Source of the DNA: a bacterium YEK0313
Lineage (GTDB): Bacteria > Pseudomonadota > Alphaproteobacteria > Rhizobiales > Phreatobacteraceae
Direction: 5' to 3'
Assembly: GCA_000751295.2 (NCBI GenBank)
Contig: CCMO02000001.1
Location: forward strand, 4,864,615 to 4,928,614
DNA length: 64,000 bases
Below, in pieces: positions 16,954 to 24,841 of the stretch. The first letter of the stretch is position 1. Each line of letters begins with the position of its first letter. Under the pieces are notes generated by a model. It ran no database searches, had not been told where the DNA came from, and was given only the letters and a program-made list of their open reading frames with translations. Position numbers and translations under genes: made by a program.

Positions 16954-17649
16954 TCAGCCCCGCGCGCGCCGCGGGCTCTGCGCCAGGCGGACGTTTCCGG
17001 GCCCGGCGGACTGGCGGATCCAGGCGACGATCCGCTGATGAATCGCGTCGTCCTGGTCGATGGTGAAATGGCTGAGGTTCTCGGCCGCGCGCAGATCGAT
17101 GTTCTCGATCCGCCGCTCCTGGCCCGCGGCCGCGGCGATCGGCCGACCCCAGCCGTTGTTCGACTGGTAGAAATTGACGAGGCGGCCGGTTCCGCCGGTC
17201 AGCACCAGCGGCACGGTCGGGTCGAACGTGACCGCCAGCGGCACCTCGATACCGCGGGCGGCGAGCGCGTTGACCACCGACAGGGTGGCGTTGGCGCCGA
17301 GCGAATGGCCGATGATGATCGCCTTCTGGCGCCGGCGGGTGGCCTGCTGGTCGGCCGCGATCTGCTCGACGACAGTGCGCCAGTCGTCGAATGTGTGGAT
17401 GCTGGTGCGATAGCCGAGCTGGTCCAGCTTGGCGGCCAGCTGATCGACGCCCGCCGACACCGGACGGGCGATGCCGCGGATGAGATAGACCTTCGGTGTC
17501 AGCGCCTGCATCTGCTGGCGCTGCGGCTCGGCGCGCCGGGCCGCATCGCGCGGCGCGAACGCGCCGTCCAGGCCGACCAGCTGGCACCCGCCCAGCGCGA
17601 GCCCGCCCACGAGCAGCGGCAGCAAGCCGATACGCGACACCATGCCCAT
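16954..17649 (-). CDS. Putative alpha/beta-hydrolase-fold lipoprotein, copy 2
   Basis: 231 aa. It is a paralogue of the neighbouring lipoprotein, with the same layout: lipobox LALGGC (Cys22), KVYLIRGIARPVSAGVDQL, the elbow IIIGHSLGAN (Ser116), TFDPT (Asp143), FYQSNNGWG and NLSHFTIDQD (His near 194). The two appear to have arisen by tandem duplication and then diverged, especially in the first 50 residues after the lipid site. The 100-base gap downstream of the ICMT gene and the 234-base gap to copy 1 allow separate promoters. Substrate unknown. Confidence 0.72.
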   Translation of the reverse strand: MGMVSRIGLLPLLVGGLALGGCQLVGLDGAFAPRDAARRAEPQRQQMQALTPKVYLIRGIARPVSAGVDQLAAKLDQLGYRTSIHTFDDWRTVVEQIAADQQATRRRQKAIIIGHSLGANATLSVVNALAARGIEVPLAVTFDPTVPLVLTGGTGRLVNFYQSNNGWGRPIAAAAGQERRIENIDLRAAENLSHFTIDQDDAIHQRIVAWIRQSAGPGNVRLAQSPRRARG

Positions 17650-17754
17650 GCCCTACCATATCCATGACGCCCGGGCAGGACGGCCCGGCGAAACCTGCGC
17701 CTCAAATGTGCTTCCGTTAGGAAGCGCGCAAGGAAGCCGCTTGTATTGGCCGTG

Positions 17755-18351
17755 TCAATAAATGAATGGGATGATGCGTTTCGTCCGGGCCATGTAGTCG
17801 GCATATTGCTGGCCGAAAGCCGCATGCATCATGCTTTCCTCGCGCTGGACGCGGAACGCGTAGAGCACGCCGAAGCCGATCAGCCCGGCGGGGCCGGCAA
17901 TCCAGTTCTGCAAGAGAAGCAATTGTGCAAGGCCCCACAGGAAGAAGGCCGTGTACATGGGGTGGCGCACCAGCCGGTAGACGCCATGGGTGACGAGCGT
18001 GTGGTTCTCGCGCAGTTCCAGCGTCTGCGACCAGTTGCGGCCGAGCTGGCGGTGTGTCGCCAGGAACAGGGCCAGCGCGGCCACGAAGACGGCCGCGCCG
18101 ATCCAGGCCTGCAGGGCCGAAAACGGGTAGTCGGCGAAGACGAGGAAACCGCGTCCGGCGAGCAGGCAATAGGCGATCGGCAGGATGCCGAGGCCGGAGA
18201 GCGAGATCAGCAGCAGGAGCTTCTCGCGGCCGTCGACTGCGCTGACGTCGATGCGGTTGCGCCGCTTGTTCTTGACCTCGTGCGGAATGCGGATCGCCCC
18301 CCAGCCGACCACGCCGACGAGAAAGATGATCTGGGCAGTGAGACGGATCAT
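17755..18351 (-). CDS. Isoprenylcysteine/phospholipid methyltransferase-like membrane protein (ICMT/PEMT family)
   Basis: 198 aa with about five membrane segments. The C-terminal half has the ICMT/PEMT cofactor signature: LVTHGVYRLVRHPMYTAFFLWG near residue 120-140, followed by a second part, FRVQREESMMHAAFGQQYADY, supplying the Glu and Tyr. It would use S-adenosylmethionine to methylate a membrane-associated acceptor; the bacterial substrates of this branch are mostly unknown. Its start codon overlaps the stop of the upstream membrane hydrolase gene (ATGA), so the two proteins are made together. Confidence 0.82.
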   Translation of the reverse strand: MIRLTAQIIFLVGVVGWGAIRIPHEVKNKRRNRIDVSAVDGREKLLLLISLSGLGILPIAYCLLAGRGFLVFADYPFSALQAWIGAAVFVAALALFLATHRQLGRNWSQTLELRENHTLVTHGVYRLVRHPMYTAFFLWGLAQLLLLQNWIAGPAGLIGFGVLYAFRVQREESMMHAAFGQQYADYMARTKRIIPFIY

Positions 18352-19580
18352 GGCGCAGCGGTCTTGGTGGCGGGCGAAGGGCTGAGCACGGCGGCGCCAG
18401 CGAGCGCGCCGTCCGGCCCGAGGGCCTCCGGCAGGCTTTCGCCGTCGTGAACGATATCGGCGAACCGGAACGGTCCGCAGGCGATCATGTGGAAGTCGTA
18501 GCGGTAGCGCTGCTCGTTGCCCATCACATATTGCCGGTGCACGCGCAGAAGATTGCCGCGGAACCGGCCCCAGGTTTCCGGCGCCAGCATGCGCGACAGG
18601 CGGATGGAATGGCTGATCGGCCGGCCGCCGCCGTCGATGCCGAGCGCCTGGGCCGTATTGCACTTGTAGAAGCAGATGAAGTCGACATGGCTGTCATATT
18701 CGGCCCATGTGACCTCGGGCGCCTCGGCGATGCGCTTCACGGCCGCACGGATCCAGCCGGCGGCGGGATGCAGCGCGATCTTCAGGGTCGAGGAGCCGAC
18801 GCCGGCAAGGCCGAGCGGCGTGCTACGCCTGGCCAGGTCCGGATCGGCGGCCAGCGCCTCGGCGACGCTTTCGACCATCCAGGCGGCACCGAGGCTGTGC
18901 GCGATGATCACCACTTCGTCGACGTCGCCCGCCTTCACGCCGGTCGCGATCTCGTCGGCGAGCTCGGTCATCCGGCGGCCGATCGAGGGCCGCGCCCGGC
19001 GGATCATGTCGCGCGCGAAGATCCAGTCGTTCAGCATGTAGTCGATATGGAAACGCCGTCCGGGCCAGCGCATCAGCACCAGGAACAGACCGATGGCGAT
19101 GAGCGGTACGGCAAGCCCCGGATAAGGTCCGCCAAACAGGCCCCAGGCCGATCCGAGGCCGATCGACAGGGCCGTGAACAGCATCAGCAGGACCGCCGGA
19201 TAGCCCGCGAACAGCGAATAACGCCAATAGGCCGCGATATAGCGGAAGAACGTGCCGGTCAGCGCAATGTCGACCGCGGCCCGGAAATAGAGCACCAGCC
19301 GCAGCCAGATCGGCCGGTCGACATCCTCGGCAATGACGTCGTCCCAGCGCAGCAGCCGGACGTCGGTCCTGGTCTGCCAGTCCGGTCCGCTGAGCGTAAC
19401 CGGCCAGGACGCCACCGGCCGGCCCTCGTGCAGCGTCATCGGCCCGACCTCGGCCCGGACCGACCATGTCTTCTCGAAGCGCCTGATCTCGCGATCGAAA
19501 CGATGATGATGAGCTGCCGGGCCAAGCGGTTCGTAGCCGGTGAGAAGATAGACGCGTCGGGTGCGGACGGGCTCTGACAT
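18348..19580 (-). CDS. Membrane-bound alpha/beta-hydrolase-like protein, uncharacterised
   Basis: 410 aa. An N-terminal soluble part (residues 1-95) precedes hydrophobic segments at about 95-118, 124-147 and 155-172. A C-terminal domain follows with VVIIAHSLGAAWMVESV, whose Ser229 sits in a lipase-type G/A-H-S-L-G elbow. Further downstream are YDSHVDFICFYKCNT and HRQYVMGNEQRYRYDFHMI, with candidate Asp/His residues. The region around 15-45 (GYEPLGPAAHHHRF) is His-rich. I do not recognise a named family. It is coupled to the ICMT-like gene by an ATGA overlap and lies upstream of two lipoprotein hydrolases, suggesting a lipid-directed role. Confidence 0.65.
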   Translation of the reverse strand: MSEPVRTRRVYLLTGYEPLGPAAHHHRFDREIRRFEKTWSVRAEVGPMTLHEGRPVASWPVTLSGPDWQTRTDVRLLRWDDVIAEDVDRPIWLRLVLYFRAAVDIALTGTFFRYIAAYWRYSLFAGYPAVLLMLFTALSIGLGSAWGLFGGPYPGLAVPLIAIGLFLVLMRWPGRRFHIDYMLNDWIFARDMIRRARPSIGRRMTELADEIATGVKAGDVDEVVIIAHSLGAAWMVESVAEALAADPDLARRSTPLGLAGVGSSTLKIALHPAAGWIRAAVKRIAEAPEVTWAEYDSHVDFICFYKCNTAQALGIDGGGRPISHSIRLSRMLAPETWGRFRGNLLRVHRQYVMGNEQRYRYDFHMIACGPFRFADIVHDGESLPEALGPDGALAGAAVLSPSPATKTAAP

Positions 19581-19811
19581 GGACCTTTTGAGCTGGTTGC
19601 GACGGGCTCCCTGATGACATGAGACGCCGCCGAGCGCCAGCCGCGGAACGGCCGGCGCCGGCCGGACAGGGCAAAATGCCGCCCTTCTCCCCAGGACGCG
19701 CCCCGGGATTGTCGTTCGCCCCGCAGGCTTTGCGCATCAGCGATGACCCGATCTGGGCATTGGCTGGCGATGCTGCCAATGCTTGGCGCCCCCCACGGGA
19801 GACAACAGCCG

Positions 19812-20783
19812 ATGCGCCGCTGGACCGCCGCCCTTGCCGCCTTCGTCCTCGCCGCTGCCGCAGCGGCAGCTCCCGGCCTGCGCGCCGAGGACGGCTATCC
19901 GGCCCGGCCGATCCTGATGATCGTGCCGTTTGCCGCCGGCGGCACGTCGGATGTGATTGCCCGGGTGGTCGCCGAGGAGCTGAGCCGTGCCCTCGGCCAG
20001 AGGATCGTCACGGAAAATGCCGGCGGCGCCGGCGGAACCCTCGCGCTTGCCCGTGCGGCGCGCGCCGAGCCGGACGGCTACACCATCGTGATCGGCAATA
20101 CCGGCACCAATGCCGCGGCCTATTCGATCTATCCGGACCTGCGATACGGCCCCGACGCTTTCGTGCCGATCGGTCTGGTGGCGAAGACCTCGCCCCTGCT
20201 CGCCGTGCGCAAGACCCATCCGGCGCGCACGCTCGCCGAGTTCATCGCCTATGCCAAGGCGAATCCGGGGCGCGCGACGCTCGGCCATGCCGGGGTCGGC
20301 TCGTCCAATTATCTCATCTGCCGCAGCTTCATTCAGGCCGCCGCGGTCGAGGTGACCCTGGTCGGCTATCGCGGCGCCGCTCCGGCGCTGCAGGATCTCC
20401 TCGCCGGCCAGATCGACGGCGTCTGCGACGCGGCGACCTCGCTCGGCTCGCAGGTCCAGGCCGGCGAAGCCCGGGCGCTCGCCGTGGCCGGCCCCGCCCG
20501 CCTCGCCATCCTGCCCGATGTGCCGACCTCCACCGAGGCCGGCCTTGCCGCCTTCCAGGCCCAGGGCTGGAATGCGCTGTTCGCGCCCAAGGGCACGTCC
20601 GAGGCGATCGTCCAGCGGCTCAACGCCGCCATACGCACAGCCATGGCGAGCGAAGGCCTGCGCAGGCGTTTTGCCGAGCTCGCCTCGACCACGCCCGAGC
20701 CGGACGAGACGACGCCGGCTCACCTTGCCGCGCTGATTCCGGCCGAGATCGCCAAATATCGGCAGTTGCTGGCCGATCGCTGA
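19812..20783 (+). CDS. Bug/TctC-family tripartite tricarboxylate transporter binding protein
   Basis: 323 aa periplasmic binding protein. The signal peptide (MRRWTAALAAFVLAAAAAAAPGLRA) precedes YPARPILMIVPFAAGGTSDVIARV near residue 28, the Bug-family ligand loop, and then TENAGGAGGTLA. GAAPALQDLLAGQIDG and PDVPTSTEAGL complete the signature. Bug proteins bind carboxylates through backbone contacts and are often present without TctA/TctB membrane proteins, as here. The ATG at 19812 has GGGAGA upstream; in-frame earlier ATGs precede an unlikely leader. Confidence 0.9.
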   Translation: MRRWTAALAAFVLAAAAAAAPGLRAEDGYPARPILMIVPFAAGGTSDVIARVVAEELSRALGQRIVTENAGGAGGTLALARAARAEPDGYTIVIGNTGTNAAAYSIYPDLRYGPDAFVPIGLVAKTSPLLAVRKTHPARTLAEFIAYAKANPGRATLGHAGVGSSNYLICRSFIQAAAVEVTLVGYRGAAPALQDLLAGQIDGVCDAATSLGSQVQAGEARALAVAGPARLAILPDVPTSTEAGLAAFQAQGWNALFAPKGTSEAIVQRLNAAIRTAMASEGLRRRFAELASTTPEPDETTPAHLAALIPAEIAKYRQLLADR

Positions 20784-20786
20784 GGT

Positions 20787-21128
20787 TCAGGCGGGTGGCT
20801 GGTCGGCCGCCAGTTCGGCCTTGGCCCAGGCGCAGAACCAGATGACCGCGAGATCGAGCACCACGAAACCGGCGATCCAGAAGGTCATCGGCTGCAGGTC
20901 CTGCCAGACGCTCGACACGGCCATGAAGCCGCCGATCGCCGAGATGACCTGGGCGATGACCAGAAGGCGGCGGCCGCCGAAGGGAAGAATGAGGCCGAGC
21001 GCGCCGTAGACGGCTCCGAAACCGGCCGTGATCATGACCGGCAGGCTCGGCGGCACCAGCGCATATTCGGCAATGTGCAGGGCGCCATTGACGAGGAGCA
21101 GCGCCGCGGCGACCAGCTTGGCGATCAT
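20787..21128 (-). CDS. Small four-helix integral membrane protein, hypothetical
   Basis: 113 aa, almost entirely hydrophobic, with four probable transmembrane helices at roughly residues 5-22, 27-46, 52-73 and 80-103. The short polar C-terminus is AKAELAADQPPA. It resembles small DUF-type or DoxX-like membrane proteins in general architecture, but I cannot assign a family. The ATG at 21128 is chosen because the region upstream in frame loses hydrophobicity and coding character. It ends four bases after the TctC-like gene on the opposite strand. Confidence 0.6.
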   Translation of the reverse strand: MIAKLVAAALLLVNGALHIAEYALVPPSLPVMITAGFGAVYGALGLILPFGGRRLLVIAQVISAIGGFMAVSSVWQDLQPMTFWIAGFVVLDLAVIWFCAWAKAELAADQPPA

Positions 21129-21345
21129 GCAATGGTCCGATGCTGTTGAGCCGATTCCCTTGGGTGCAATGATCGACCGGGCCGCGACGGGACGCAACGA
21201 CCAGGTCGGCCGGGCTGATGCGCTGCAATGGGCCGAAAACGCCACCGTGACAACCGGCGAGGCTGCGCTACAATGCCACGCGAGGCCGTTTGGGCAGGAT
21301 CGGACCGGTCGGGCCCGCGGCTGCATCGACGAGGGTCGGAGCGCC

Positions 21346-21636
21346 ATGCGTTACGACGAGCGACCGAGATCGGACAAGCCGCGCGGGCCGAGCTGGCAGA
21401 CTTGGTCCGATGCCACGCGACCGGCGGACAACCCGCCGCCCAGCGGTTTCAACGCGTGGGACGAGCGGGTGCGCATGCGCCAGAACATCGGCGCCGCGAT
21501 TGCCGTGATCATCCTCGGGATCACCACCTACGTCGTCTTCGACCAGTTGCAGGCCTCTTCCCGGGTGCTCGCCTGCATGGAGGCCGGCCACCGCAACTGC
21601 GTGCCGCTCAATATCGAGAGGCCGGCCCCGCGCTGA
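21346..21636 (+). CDS. Hypothetical single-pass membrane protein
   Basis: 96 aa. A polar, Pro- and Trp-containing N-terminus (about residues 1-43) precedes one transmembrane helix, QNIGAAIAVIILGITTYVVF. A short outer segment with two cysteines follows (ACMEAGHRNC), which could form a disulfide if periplasmic. The ATG at 21346 follows GGTCGGAGCGCC, an acceptable ribosome-binding site; a longer frame upstream reaches 21028 but overlaps the divergent gene. No family recognised. The 217 bases between this gene and the divergent four-helix gene hold no other frame I would support. Confidence 0.55.
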   Translation: MRYDERPRSDKPRGPSWQTWSDATRPADNPPPSGFNAWDERVRMRQNIGAAIAVIILGITTYVVFDQLQASSRVLACMEAGHRNCVPLNIERPAPR

Positions 21637-21668
21637 GCCCCGCGGCGGCGGTGTCCGCTGGGCGCCAC

Positions 21669-22562
21669 TCAGGCGCCCGCATCGCTCAGGAACGGCACCA
21701 GGTCGGCCAGCACGGCGTCCGGCGCCTCCTCGGGCAGGAGGTGGCCGCAGCCCGGAAGCGGCCTGCCGAAGACCGGCGCGCCGACCCAGGGCCGCCAGGT
21801 GTCGAGCGGCGGCACCGCCGGGGCATTGTGCTCCGGCCAGAGCACCAGCACCGGACAGCGCAGCTTGCGGCCATCGCTGAGGTCGACCTGGTCGTGGGTG
21901 AGATCGATGCTGGCACCGGCGCGGTAGTCCTGGCACATGGCGTGGCGTACCTCGGCCTTGCGGAACGCCTGGGCATAGGGCTCGAGCGCATCGGCATAGG
22001 CGGACGGCGACAGCGCCATCCGCTGCAGCGTCACCTCGAGGAAAAAGTCGGGATCGGCGCCGATCAGCCGCTCCGGCATGTCGTAAGGCTGCGCCAGCAG
22101 GAACCAGTGATAGGCGGCAAGGCCGAAGGCCCGGTCCGCCTTGCGCCACATGTCGGCGGTCGGGATCACCGTCAGCGAGGTGAAGCACGACACCGCATGG
22201 GGGGTGTCGAGCGCCATGCGATAGCCGACCCTGGCGCCGCGGTCGTGGCCGACCACGGCAAAACGCTTGAAGCCGAGATGGGCCATGACCGCGATCTGGT
22301 CCTGCGCCATCACGCGCTTGGAATAGGCTTCCGGCGAGGCTCCCACCGGCCCGACGCTGTCGCCATAACCGCGCAGGTCCGTCGCCACCACCGTATGGTA
22401 CTGGGCGAGCACCGGCGCGATATGGCGCCAGGCAAGGCTCGTTTCCGGATAGCCGTGCAGCAGCAGCACCGGCGGCCCTTCGCCGCCGATCACCCCGGCG
22501 ATGCGGGCCTCGCCGACATCGAGCTCGAAGGGGCGGAAGTTCGGGAAAGCCGACGGGGTCAT
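21669..22562 (-). CDS. Alpha/beta hydrolase, haloacetate dehalogenase-like
   Basis: 297 aa. The fold is shown by LLLHGYPETSLAWRHIAP near residue 35, TDLRGYGDS near 61 and the nucleophile motif VVGHDRGARVGYRMAL with Asp107. An aspartate nucleophile marks dehalogenases and epoxide hydrolases rather than esterases. AYHWFLLAQPYDMPERLIG near 150 matches the halide-site His-Trp of fluoroacetate dehalogenases. GCGHLLPEEAP near the C-terminus supplies the catalytic His. It is the third gene of an operon in which each start overlaps the preceding stop (ATGA). Haloacid or epoxide hydrolysis is likely; the true substrate is unproven. Confidence 0.8.
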   Translation of the reverse strand: MTPSAFPNFRPFELDVGEARIAGVIGGEGPPVLLLHGYPETSLAWRHIAPVLAQYHTVVATDLRGYGDSVGPVGASPEAYSKRVMAQDQIAVMAHLGFKRFAVVGHDRGARVGYRMALDTPHAVSCFTSLTVIPTADMWRKADRAFGLAAYHWFLLAQPYDMPERLIGADPDFFLEVTLQRMALSPSAYADALEPYAQAFRKAEVRHAMCQDYRAGASIDLTHDQVDLSDGRKLRCPVLVLWPEHNAPAVPPLDTWRPWVGAPVFGRPLPGCGHLLPEEAPDAVLADLVPFLSDAGA

Positions 22563-23002
22563 GGCACCACCCGGAAGATCTGGCCGCGGGCGGCGACGCG
22601 CGCGAGCCGCGCGGTGGTCGCGTCGTCGGCCGGCGCGATCCTGTGACCGCTCGGCTGCGGCGGCTCGCTGCGCCAGCCATAGGCCCGGAGAACCGCCGGC
22701 TGGTCGTGATAGTCGGCGGCCACCTCCTGGACCAGCGCGCGGAACGGCTCGAAGGCGCGTTTCTCGACCTCGGCCAGGATCCGGTGCCGCTCGGCCGGCG
22801 CCGCGGTGACGAAGGCCCGATCGCTGACCGCCTCGGCGTGGATGGCCGTCAGCACCGCCGCATGGCGCTCGCCATAATCCCGACCGGCCAGTCCTGCCCC
22901 GGTCGCCGCCGGCAGCGGCGATCCGGCCGCCGATTCGGCCTCGCCCGGCAGGAGCGTATCGATGACCGCATCGAGAAAGCCGTCGGAAAAGGCGCCGTTC
23001 AT
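22559..23002 (-). CDS. Putative small subunit of a GMC dehydrogenase (gluconate 2-dehydrogenase subunit 3-like)
   Basis: 147 aa. FLDAVIDTLLPGEAESAAGSPLP at the N-terminus and ALVQEVAADYHDQPAVLRAYGW towards the C-terminus resemble the small subunit-3-like partners of GMC dehydrogenases. Unlike the classical periplasmic subunit, there is no Tat or Sec signal peptide, so the complex is probably cytoplasmic. The start overlaps the GMC gene stop and the stop overlaps the hydrolase start. This coupling is the main support for a stoichiometric partner role; sequence similarity alone is moderate. Confidence 0.6.
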   Translation of the reverse strand: MNGAFSDGFLDAVIDTLLPGEAESAAGSPLPAATGAGLAGRDYGERHAAVLTAIHAEAVSDRAFVTAAPAERHRILAEVEKRAFEPFRALVQEVAADYHDQPAVLRAYGWRSEPPQPSGHRIAPADDATTARLARVAARGQIFRVVP

Positions 23003-24576
23003 GCCATGTCCCTCGCAAGATCGTCGGCTATGCGCAGTGCCAGTGCTCCTATGGTCGAGCCGGGATTCACCGCGCCCACGGTTGGAAACAGGCTGCCATC
23101 AGCCACGATGAGATTGGCGACACCATGGCAGCGACCGTGACCGTCGGTCACCGAGGTCGCGGGATCGCTTCCCATCCGGGCCGTGCCCAGCAGGTGCCAG
23201 CCGGTATAGGGGGCAAGATCCACCCGCACGGTCGCCACCGCGCCGGCCGCGCGCAGCACCTCCTCGGCCCGGTCCAGGCCGAAATCCAGGGCTTTGCGCG
23301 TGTGTTCCGACACCTTGTAGTCGACCTTCACGCCCGGCATGCCGTCGGCCTCGATCCGGTCGGTGAGCGACACCCGGTTATGCGCTTCCGGCAGGTCCTC
23401 GTTCAGTACCAGGACCGCCATCGACCGGCCGAACTCGGCGCGCACCTGCGTATGTGATTCGGCACCCCAGGGCTCGGCGAGACGGGTCGCCTGGGTCATC
23501 AGCGGGTTCTCGCGGGTCACCTGCAGGTGCACGCCGCGCACGAAGCCCCGCGCCGGGTCGGTCTCGTAGAACTGGTGGCTGTAGATGGCACAGCCGCCCG
23601 GCCCGACCGGCCCGTCCAGCTGCCGGTCGAACAGGCCCCGGACATAGGCCGCGCCGTGGAACATCAGGTTGCGCCCGAGTGCCGGTGCCGTCAGGCCGGA
23701 GGCGAGCATCAGGCGCGCGGTGCCGATGCCATTGCCGGCGATCACCACGGCCGCCGCCGGCTGCAGGGTCTCGGTGCCGTCGGCGTCGCGGTAGCGCACG
23801 CCGGTCGCCCGGCCGCCGCCGAGCTCGATCTCGGTCACGACCGCGCCGCCGCGCAGCACGACCCCGGCCGCCACGGCATCGGCAAGGTAGGTCTGGTCGA
23901 CGGAGGCCTTGGCGCGCGTCACGCAGCCGGTCAGGCAGGGGCCGCAATAGTTGCAGGCCGGACGCCCGCCATGAGGCGCCGTATTGATCGCGGCGTCGAC
24001 CGGCCACCAGTGCCAGCCGAGCCGGTCGAAGGCCTCGGCCGCGAGATTGCCCATGCGCCCGGGCGCGACCGGCGCCATGGGACGCGCCGGTTTCGGCGGA
24101 TAGGCCGGATCTCCGGCGAGGCCGGCAATGCCCATGCGCGCGTCGTTGAGGTCGTAATAGGGCTCGAGATCGGCATAATCGAACGGCCAGTCGTCGCCGA
24201 CGCCGTCGAGCGAGCGGGTGCGGAAGTCCGACGGGTGCAGGCGCGGAAAATGCGCGGCCCAGGTGACCGTGGAACCGCCGAAGCCGTTCCACATGAGCGG
24301 CTTGAACGCCGAATCGGCGTCATCGACCGGATAGTCGGCGGAGGGAGCGACAGCGCCCGCGGCGAGCCGCAGATTGGGCGAGGTTGCCCATGAGCCGAGA
24401 AAGGCGCGCTGCCAGCCGGGCGTCTGCATCGGCATGGCCGCGTAGTCGGGCGGGCCGCCGCGGTCCAGCACCGCGATCCTGAGATCCGGCCGCCGCGTCG
24501 CGAGGCGCCAGGCAAAGGCCGCCCCGCCAAACCCCGCGCCGACCACCACCACGTCCACCGGCTCGCGCCTGCCCAT
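22999..24576 (-). CDS. GMC family FAD-dependent oxidoreductase
   Basis: 525 aa. The N-terminal dinucleotide fold VVVGAGFGGAAFAWRLA (residues 10-26) binds FAD. GFGGSTVTWAAHFPR near 99 and the C-terminal GWHLLGTARMG and VNPGSTIGALALRIADD provide the GMC signature with the catalytic His. An unusual Cys cluster (Cys208, 211, 214 and 218 in CNYCGPCLTGC) suggests an iron-sulfur site like that reported for membrane FAD dehydrogenases. There is no signal peptide. It heads a three-gene coupled operon and is divergent from the LLM monooxygenase gene across 265 bases. It probably oxidises an alcohol or sugar-like substrate. Confidence 0.85.
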   Translation of the reverse strand: MGRREPVDVVVVGAGFGGAAFAWRLATRRPDLRIAVLDRGGPPDYAAMPMQTPGWQRAFLGSWATSPNLRLAAGAVAPSADYPVDDADSAFKPLMWNGFGGSTVTWAAHFPRLHPSDFRTRSLDGVGDDWPFDYADLEPYYDLNDARMGIAGLAGDPAYPPKPARPMAPVAPGRMGNLAAEAFDRLGWHWWPVDAAINTAPHGGRPACNYCGPCLTGCVTRAKASVDQTYLADAVAAGVVLRGGAVVTEIELGGGRATGVRYRDADGTETLQPAAAVVIAGNGIGTARLMLASGLTAPALGRNLMFHGAAYVRGLFDRQLDGPVGPGGCAIYSHQFYETDPARGFVRGVHLQVTRENPLMTQATRLAEPWGAESHTQVRAEFGRSMAVLVLNEDLPEAHNRVSLTDRIEADGMPGVKVDYKVSEHTRKALDFGLDRAEEVLRAAGAVATVRVDLAPYTGWHLLGTARMGSDPATSVTDGHGRCHGVANLIVADGSLFPTVGAVNPGSTIGALALRIADDLARDMA

Positions 24577-24841
24577 GCCTCTCCGCTCCCCTGTGATGGC
24601 CGTCGCGGCCGGTCCCGCCTCCTGCGCGGAGGTCTTTCACGTGTTGGGACGGCGCTCATCCTGGCGCCCGCCTCGGCTTTCAGCAACGGAGAAACATCGC
24701 AGCGCGGCAGCCCTGCAGGACGCAGATTTCCTTCTGCCCGGACCTGAAACTTCGAAAACACTCTCCAGTCGCCACGCCTCATGATGGGCCCTGATCCTGC
24801 CTGGCTTCAGCTTCTCATCTCGCGGCGCATCGGAGCACCTC

